DNA of 64,000 nucleotides, from positions 1 through 64,000 of the forward strand of contig NZ_JAEACP010000021.1 in NCBI RefSeq assembly GCF_015999335.1. Reading direction: 5' to 3'. Both the position numbers and the translations under genes were made by a program. This DNA is from Tabrizicola soli. GTDB lineage: Bacteria > Pseudomonadota > Alphaproteobacteria > Rhodobacterales > Rhodobacteraceae. The notes below the pieces were generated by a model. That model saw nothing but the letters and a program-made list of their open reading frames with translations, did not search any database and had not been told where the DNA came from. Positions 59,681 through 64,000 of the stretch are shown here, one piece after another (the first letter of the stretch is position 1; every line of letters starts with the position of its first letter).

Positions 59681-60799
59681 TCAGAGCGCCAGCGCCTCCG
59701 CCCCCGTGATCGACGGCAGCCCCAGCGCCGTGCCGACCGCCGCATAGGTCAGCTTCCCGGCATGGACGTTCAGCCCGGCCAGCAGATGCGGATCGTCGGC
59801 ACAGGCCTTTTTCCAGCCCTTGTCGGCCAGCGCCAGCAGGAAGGGCAGGGTGGCGTTGCCCAAAGCCTGGGTCGAGGTCCGCGCCACCGCGCCGGGCATG
59901 TTGGCCACGCAGTAATGCATCACTCCGTCCACCTCGTAGATCGGATCCTGGTGCGTGGTGGCCCGGCTGGTCTCGAAACAGCCGCCCTGGTCGATCGCCA
60001 CGTCGACCAGCACCGCGCCGGGCTTCATCTCCTTCAGCTGCGCCCGGCTGACCAGCTTCGGCGCCGCCGCACCGGGGATCAGCACCGCGCCGATCACCAT
60101 GTCGGCGGTCCGCACCAGTTCGGCCAAAGCGCCGGCGCTGGAATACTGCGTCACCAGCTTGCCGTGGAAGATGTCGTCCAGATAGCTCAGCCGCGGAACG
60201 GATCGGTCGAGCACCGTCACCCGCGCCCCCATCCCCACCGCGACCCGCGCCGCCGCCGTCCCGACCACGCCGCCGCCGACGATCACCACATTCGCCGGGG
60301 CCACCCCCGGCACCCCGCCCAGCAGCACGCCGCGCCCGCCATTGGCCTTCTGCAGCGTCCAGGCCCCCACCTGCGGCGCGAGGCGCCCCGCCACCTCGGA
60401 CATCGGTGCCAGAAGGGGCAGCCCGCCCCGCGCGTCCGTCACCGTCTCGTAGGCGATGCAGGTCGCGCCGCTGGCCAGAAGGTCCCGCGTCTGCTCCGGG
60501 TCCGGCGCCAGGTGCAGATAGGTGAACAGAAGCTGCCCCGCCCGCAGCCGCTTGCGCTCGGCGGCCTGTGGCTCCTTGACCTTCACGATCATCTCGGCTT
60601 CGGCGAACACCTCTTCCGCCGTGGCCACCACCTCTGCCCCCGCCGCCGCGTAATCCGCATCGGCAAAGCCCGCGCCCAGACCCGCGCCGGTCTCGATCAT
60701 CACCCGGTGGCCATGCGCCACCGCCTCGCGCGCCGCGTCCGGGGTCATTCCGACCCGGAATTCCTGCGGCTTTACTTCCCTTGGACATCCGATCTTCAT
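59681..60799 (-). CDS. ald: Alanine dehydrogenase
   Basis: A 372-residue NAD-dependent enzyme that interconverts L-alanine with pyruvate and ammonia. It keeps Lys75 (VKVKEP) and His96 (TYLHLA), the nucleotide motif VGGGVVG (174-180) with Asp198 for NAD preference, and VDVAIDQGGCFETSR. The length is standard. GGGGAGG lies six bases before the ATG. It is divergent from an Lrp-type regulator gene with a 151-bp gap, the usual ald/aldR arrangement. Confidence 0.95.
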   Translation of the reverse strand: MKIGCPREVKPQEFRVGMTPDAAREAVAHGHRVMIETGAGLGAGFADADYAAAGAEVVATAEEVFAEAEMIVKVKEPQAAERKRLRAGQLLFTYLHLAPDPEQTRDLLASGATCIAYETVTDARGGLPLLAPMSEVAGRLAPQVGAWTLQKANGGRGVLLGGVPGVAPANVVIVGGGVVGTAAARVAVGMGARVTVLDRSVPRLSYLDDIFHGKLVTQYSSAGALAELVRTADMVIGAVLIPGAAAPKLVSRAQLKEMKPGAVLVDVAIDQGGCFETSRATTHQDPIYEVDGVMHYCVANMPGAVARTSTQALGNATLPFLLALADKGWKKACADDPHLLAGLNVHAGKLTYAAVGTALGLPSITGAEALAL

Positions 60800-60875
60800 C
60801 TGATCCTCCCCGAGGGCATCCTGCCCCCCTTGTGACGATCACTCTGATCCTGTTTTGCGGGCGATGCTTTGAAAT

Positions 60876-60929
60876 CCGGATGACTTGTGGCCGCCGTCCG
60901 GATAGATTCCGGCGCAGAACCGCCCGGAT
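60876..60929. promoter_or_regulatory. Three CCGGAT direct repeats in the ald/lrp gap
   Basis: CCGGAT occurs at 60876-60881, 60898-60903 and 60924-60929, spaced 22 and 26 bp. Two-turn spacing would suit cooperative binding by an octameric Lrp-type regulator. The assignment is a hypothesis. Confidence 0.35.
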
Positions 60930-60950
60930 GCCGAAGGATATTGCAGCAGG

Positions 60951-61409
60951 ATGGACCTCGACGCCACGGATCGCCGCATCCTGACGGTGCTGCAAAAGGA
61001 CGGCCGCATCACCAATGCCGAGCTTTCGGAACAGGTGAACCTCTCCCCCTCCGCCTGCCACCGCCGCGTGCAGCGGCTGGAGGAGGAGGGTTACATCGCC
61101 GGCTACGTTGCCCTTCTGGACGCCCGCCGCATGGGCCGGATGACCACGGTCTTCGTGGAAATCACCCTGCAAAGCCAGGCCGAGGACCTGCTCGACGCCT
61201 TCGAGCGCGAGGTCGCCCGCGTCCCCGACCTTCTGGAATGTCACCTGATGGCCGGGACCGCCGACTACCTGCTGAAGATCATGGCCGCCGATACCGAGGA
61301 CTTCGCCCGCATCCACCGCCAGTTCCTCTCGCGCCTGCCCGGCGTGCGGCAGATGCAGTCCTCCTTCGCGCTGCGCACGGTGGTCAAGACCACGGCGCTG
61401 GCCGTCTGA
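60951..61409 (+). CDS. Lrp/AsnC-family regulator of ald (AldR-like)
   Basis: A 152-residue leucine-responsive-type regulator. Residues 1-60 form the HTH (LDATDRRILTVLQKDGRITN, LSEQVNLSPSACHRRV). The rest is an amino-acid-binding RAM domain with VARVPDLLECHLMAGTADYLL. It is divergent from ald and should control it in response to alanine. The upstream purine-rich AGCAGG abuts the ATG, so the ribosome site is weak or the spacing unusual. Confidence 0.9.
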   Translation: MDLDATDRRILTVLQKDGRITNAELSEQVNLSPSACHRRVQRLEEEGYIAGYVALLDARRMGRMTTVFVEITLQSQAEDLLDAFEREVARVPDLLECHLMAGTADYLLKIMAADTEDFARIHRQFLSRLPGVRQMQSSFALRTVVKTTALAV

Positions 61410-61441
61410 CCGCGGCCGCTTCAACGGCGGAGAGGGCCGGC

Positions 61442-61598
61442 ATGACCGCAGGTTCCCGCACCTTGGCCCAGCGATTGGGCTTCTGGCCACCTCCCTCGTC
61501 ACCGGGGCGGTTCTGGGGGTGCCTCCCAGCTCGCCGGGGCGCTCATGGCCGCGCTGCTGGGGCGCTGGCTTTTCGCAGACGAAAAACCCCCGGCCTGA
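61442..61598 (+). pseudogene. Doubly frameshifted mini membrane-protein gene
   Basis: From ATG 61442 to TGA 61598 three reading frames together spell one small hydrophobic protein. MTAGSRTLAQRLG is in the first frame, LLATSLVTGAVLGV in the second and SQLAGALMAALLGRWLFADE in the third. Each switch equals one lost base (in a GGG run and in a CCTCCC run). Adding two bases gives 159 bases, 52 residues, with one or two helices. It could be a decayed gene or sequence errors. GGAGAGGG lies upstream. The end overlaps the rpsU terminator. Confidence 0.45.
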
Positions 61599-61610
61599 CG
61601 GACGGGGGTT
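61582..61610 (-). terminator. Rho-independent terminator of rpsU
   Basis: On the minus strand AACCCCC and GGGGG(61587-61591 complement) form a stem over a 12-base loop with an inner CC/GG pair, followed by TTTTT. It lies 40 bases after the rpsU stop. Confidence 0.8.
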
Positions 61611-61649
61611 GATCGATCGGGAATCGCTTCCCCAGTGTCGCCGGACGTC

Positions 61650-61856
61650 TTAGAGACCGCCTTCGCGCTGAAGCTTCTTCCGGGCAAGTTTCCTTGCACG
61701 GCGGACCGCTTCGGCCTGTTCGCGTGCCTTCTTGACGGAGGGCTTCTCGAAATGCTGCTTGAGCTTCATTTCCCGAAACACCCCTTCACGCTGAAGTTTC
61801 TTCTTCAGGGCACGGAGGGCCTGTTCGACGTTGTTGTCGCGGACGCTGACCTGCAT
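61650..61856 (-). CDS. rpsU: 30S ribosomal protein S21
   Basis: A 68-residue, strongly basic ribosomal protein. The N-terminal [20 protein letters not shown] and [16 protein letters not shown] are diagnostic of bS21. It binds near the anti-Shine-Dalgarno region of 16S rRNA and helps initiation. It is divergent from coq9. The leader holds GGAAGGTGG, about ten bases upstream. A strong terminator follows the gene. Confidence 0.97.
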   Translation of the reverse strand: MQVSVRDNNVEQALRALKKKLQREGVFREMKLKQHFEKPSVKKAREQAEAVRRARKLARKKLQREGGL

Positions 61857-61890
61857 GTGGTTGTCACCACCTTCCTAAGCTAGAGTTGCA

Positions 61891-61919
61891 CTGACTTGTG
61901 CAGGCCGCCGCCCTATAAC
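61891..61919 (+). promoter_or_regulatory. Sigma70-type promoter of coq9
   Basis: CTGACT (61891-61896) and TATAAC (61914-61919) are separated by 17 bp. Transcription would start near 61926, about 33 bases before the coq9 ATG, leaving room for its GAAGGA site. Confidence 0.5.
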
Positions 61920-61958
61920 AAGCATGACGTCAGTTGTCCACCATGGAAGGATCAGCCC

Positions 61959-62630
61959 ATGACCCAGCACATCAAGGACCGCCTGCTCGACGCCGCGCTG
62001 TCGCATGTGCCCTTCGACGGCTGGTCCGACCGCACGCTGCGCGCCGCCGCTACCGAGACGGGGGTCGATCCGGGCCTCACGCGGGCGCTTTTCCCGCGCG
62101 GCGGGGTCGATCTGGCGCTGGCCTACCACGCAAGGGGCGATGCGGCCATGGTCGCGCAGCTTGCCGCGACCGATCTTTCCGCCCTGCGCTTCCGCGATCG
62201 AATCGCCCATGCCGTCCATACCCGGATCGAGCTTGCCGACCGCGAGTTGGTGCGGCGCGGCTCCACCCTCTTTTCCCTGCCCCAGCACGCCGCCGACGGC
62301 GCACGGGCGATCTGGTCCACCGCCGACCGGATCTGGACCGCGCTGGGCGACACGTCCCAGGACCTGAACTGGTACACCAAGCGCGCCACCCTCTCGGCCG
62401 TCTACGGCGCGACGGTGCTTTTCTGGCTGGGCGACGACAGCTCCGACCACCAAGCAACCTGGGAATTTCTCGACCGCCGGATCGAGGGCGTGATGCGCTT
62501 CGAGAAGCTCAAGGCGGATTTCCGTGAAAATCCTCTGGGAAAAAAGCTGTTCTCCGGTCCGTTCAAGGTTATGGAACACATCCGGGCGCCTAAGCCGCCC
62601 ACCACCCTGCCCGGCCTGCACCGGGACTGA
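61959..62630 (+). CDS. COQ9-family ubiquinone biosynthesis protein
   Basis: A 223-residue COQ9 family protein. COQ9 is a TetR-like fold that binds lipids and presents ubiquinone precursors to hydroxylases. DRLLDAALSHVPFDGWSDRT at the start, DLNWYTKRATLSAVYGATVLF and FWLGDDSSDHQATWEFLDRR are typical. GAAGGA lies before ATG 61959; longer starts add a Cys-Pro-rich stretch not seen in the family. The rpsU-coq9 pairing is common in Rhodobacteraceae. It ends 21 bases before the quinone oxidoreductase gene. Confidence 0.92.
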   Translation: MTQHIKDRLLDAALSHVPFDGWSDRTLRAAATETGVDPGLTRALFPRGGVDLALAYHARGDAAMVAQLAATDLSALRFRDRIAHAVHTRIELADRELVRRGSTLFSLPQHAADGARAIWSTADRIWTALGDTSQDLNWYTKRATLSAVYGATVLFWLGDDSSDHQATWEFLDRRIEGVMRFEKLKADFRENPLGKKLFSGPFKVMEHIRAPKPPTTLPGLHRD

Positions 62631-62651
62631 CCCTCAAGCCGGAACCGACCC

Positions 62652-63644
62652 ATGGCCCTGACCCACAGCATGCTTGCCGTCGAAATCTCCCAGCCCGGCG
62701 GGCCGGACGTGTTGCAGCCGGTCTCGGTCCCGGTGCCGGTGCCGGGGCATGGCCAGATCATCATCCGCGTCGCCTATGCCGGGGTGAACCGTCCCGACGC
62801 GCTGCAACGCGCCGGCATGTATGCCCCGCCGCCCTCGGCCTCGCCCCTGCCCGGCCTCGAATGTTCCGGCACCGTGGTCGAGGTCGGGCCGGGCGCCACC
62901 CGCTGGCAGATCGGCGACCAGGTCTGCGCGCTCCTGCCGGGCGGCGGCTATGCCGAATATGCCGCCACGCACGAAGCGCACGCCCTTCCGGTCCCGCGCG
63001 GCCTTTCCCTGCGCGAAGCCGCCTGCCTGCCGGAAACCTGCTTCACCGTCTGGTCCAACATCGTGATGCGCGGCGGCCTGCAGGCGGGCGAACGCTTCCT
63101 CGTCCATGGCGGCACCTCGGGCATCGGCACCACCGCGATCCAGATCGCCCGCGCCCTTGGCGCCCGCGTCTTCGCCACCGCCGGATCGGACGAAAAGGTC
63201 CAGGTCTGCCGCGATCTCGGCGCCGAGGTCGCGCTGAACTATCGGAGCGAGGATTTCGTCCAGACCCTGCGCGAGGCCGGCGGCGCGAACCTGATTCTCG
63301 ACATGGTCGGCGGCCCCTATCTCGAGCGGAACCTGAAGGCGCTGGCCGACGATGGCCGCCTGGTGCAGATCGCCTTCCTGCAAGGCCCCAAGGTCACGGT
63401 CAACTGGGCCGAGCTGATGACCCGCCGCCTCACCTTCACCGGCTCCACGCTGCGCCCGCAGTCCGACCTTGCCAAGGCCCGCATCGCGCGCGAGGTCGAG
63501 ACCCATGTCTGGCCGATGATCGAGCGCGGCGCCTTCCGCGTCGTCATGGACAGCGAATACCCCCTGACCGAGGCCCCCGCCGCGCATTGGCGAATCGAGG
63601 CCGAGGGCCATGTCGGAAAGATCGTGCTGAAAGTCGAAAACTGA
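62652..63644 (+). CDS. NAD(P)H quinone oxidoreductase, PIG3-like (MDR family)
   Basis: A 330-residue medium-chain dehydrogenase/reductase without the zinc ligands of alcohol dehydrogenases. VAYAGVNRPDALQRAGMY is the quinone-oxidoreductase start, and VHGGTSGIGTTAIQIARALG (about 157-176) is the nucleotide motif. TAGSDEKVQVCRDLG and ALNYRSEDF are typical of the PIG3/p53-inducible type. It likely reduces quinones or enones with NADPH. It follows coq9 in the same direction. Confidence 0.9.
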   Translation: MALTHSMLAVEISQPGGPDVLQPVSVPVPVPGHGQIIIRVAYAGVNRPDALQRAGMYAPPPSASPLPGLECSGTVVEVGPGATRWQIGDQVCALLPGGGYAEYAATHEAHALPVPRGLSLREAACLPETCFTVWSNIVMRGGLQAGERFLVHGGTSGIGTTAIQIARALGARVFATAGSDEKVQVCRDLGAEVALNYRSEDFVQTLREAGGANLILDMVGGPYLERNLKALADDGRLVQIAFLQGPKVTVNWAELMTRRLTFTGSTLRPQSDLAKARIAREVETHVWPMIERGAFRVVMDSEYPLTEAPAAHWRIEAEGHVGKIVLKVEN

Positions 63645-63759
63645 ATGTGTCGGTCGTTTGACGCTGCGGCATGCAATTGACGCAACTTTCACGCGCAGCT
63701 GCCATAAAGGTTTGTTAAACCACGACTCAGGCGGGATCGGAATTCAGACGGAAGCCTGG

Positions 63760-63790
63760 GCCGGGCGGCAGATCCCCAGCTGCCCCCGGC
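63760..63790. repeat. Hairpin in the gap before the RNase T2 gene
   Basis: GCCGGG-C-GGCAG (63760-63771) pairs with CTGCC-CCCGGC (63780-63790), an 11-bp stem with one bulge. No T-run follows. It lies in the convergent gap between the quinone oxidoreductase and the RNase T2 gene. Confidence 0.5.
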
Positions 63791-63859
63791 ATCGCGCATT
63801 TCAAGACTCCCTTGCTTCGACTTCCACCGGAAGCTTGTTTTTATGCGATCCCGCCGCTT

Positions 63860-64000
63860 CTACCGCACCGGCTCCAGCACCGCCTCCGACAGGCGGCAGT
63901 CGCGGGCCACATCGGGCCCGCAGGTGCGCGGCTCGAGTTCCGGCGTCAGGCAGATCCGTGCCTCCTGGATCAGCCCGGCCTTGCAGGTGATGGTGATGCT
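63860..64000 (-). CDS. Ribonuclease T2 family protein, C-terminal fragment
   Basis: The last 46 residues of a gene that runs off the right edge. The end has four cysteines (TCKAG, ARICLTPELEPRTCG, ARDCRLSEAVLEPVR), which match the disulfide-rich C terminus of bacterial T2 ribonucleases (ICLTxxLxPRxCGxDVxRDC pattern). These are exported RNA-degrading enzymes. The catalytic histidines are outside the window, so this is an assignment from the tail only. Confidence 0.65.
   Translation of the reverse strand, partial: SITITCKAGLIQEARICLTPELEPRTCGPDVARDCRLSEAVLEPVR

Noticed and set aside
59628-61502. N-terminal extension of the YedZ-like frame across ald and lrp
   Set aside because: Antisense or out of frame to ald and Lrp genes that have full motifs; the ATG at 59627 gives a normal-length protein.
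63819-63842. Hairpin CTTCC/GGAAG followed by CTTGTTTTT as a terminator
   Set aside because: Five-bp stem with a three-base loop and a displaced T-run; too weak to list as a feature.
63658-63990. Plus-strand 110-codon frame at the right edge
   Set aside because: It overlaps the RNase T2 tail on the other strand, is Pro/Ser/Ala-rich and has no ribosome site.
1-64000. Search by eye for CRISPR arrays, tRNA/rRNA genes, insertion sequences, integrases or toxin-antitoxin pairs
   Set aside because: No regularly spaced repeats, cloverleaf ends, transposase or integrase motifs were seen; gene content and composition are uniform.

Overview
The window is high-GC, densely packed DNA from an alphaproteobacterium of the Rhodobacteraceae, most like Paracoccus or Rhodobacter. 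Several features point there: a nos cluster in the order nosC-R-Z-D-F-Y-L-X, a 47-residue aa3-oxidase subunit IV, COQ9 beside rpsU, a fused MrpAB subunit, poly-3-hydroxybutyrate genes, and many ATGA-coupled operons. I see no tRNA, rRNA, CRISPR array, insertion sequence or prophage. Apart from the nitrous oxide and amine regions it reads as chromosomal core.

Layout. 1-9.3 kb: the tip of a PP2C phosphatase gene, a polyprenyl diphosphate synthase, a DUF2007 gene with a tRNA/N6-adenine methyltransferase, a YdcH-like gene, an EamA exporter, phaA-phaB, an EAL-domain protein, tag, and a thioredoxin-TPR / LON-domain / Trm112 cluster. 9.4-16.3 kb: a UbiH-type hydroxylase, an amidase, an aminotransferase and ftsK. 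16.3-22.3 kb: the Mrp Na+(K+)/H+ antiporter operon mrpAB-C-D-E-F-G, on the minus strand. 22.5-32.5 kb: an Nnr-type Crp/Fnr regulator divergent from nosCRZDFYLX. This encodes clade I nitrous oxide reductase, its electron-transfer flavoprotein NosR, the copper-centre maturation ABC system NosDFY, the copper lipoprotein NosL and the FMN transferase NosX. An FNR/NNR box precedes nosC. 32.5-40.4 kb: a Cro/C1-cupin regulator divergent from a polyamine-type ABC transporter with an FAD amine oxidoreductase and a cupin, followed by a convergent D-amino-acid dehydrogenase.

40.6-47.2 kb: lolA, a lytic-transglycosylase-like lipoprotein, hspQ, a STAS/HATPase partner-switch pair, gamma-glutamyltransferase, free-methionine-(R)-sulfoxide reductase, homocysteine S-methyltransferase (behind a structured leader) and an RluA-type pseudouridine synthase. 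47.2-54.3 kb (minus strand): a TMADH-like flavin/iron-sulfur oxidoreductase, an aldehyde dehydrogenase, the operon mobA-mobB-unknown-GNAT, a lipoprotein and ctaI. 54.3-64 kb: an acyl-CoA dehydrogenase / MBL hydrolase / DUF6173 operon, sua5, mscL, a YedZ-like haem membrane protein, ald with its Lrp-type regulator, rpsU, coq9, a quinone oxidoreductase, and the 3' end of an RNase T2 gene.

Together the genes describe a ubiquinone-10-type respirer able to reduce N2O, store PHB, and take up and oxidise amines and amino acids. The least explained signals are small. They are a 22-bp perfect hairpin between phaA and phaB, a three-hairpin leader before the homocysteine methyltransferase gene, tandem perfect palindromes next to mobA, a family of GGTGGG intergenic hairpins, the Cys-rich NosC, an unknown protein inside the mob operon, and a doubly frameshifted mini membrane-protein gene beside rpsU. 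I see no convincing large novel defence or mobile system.
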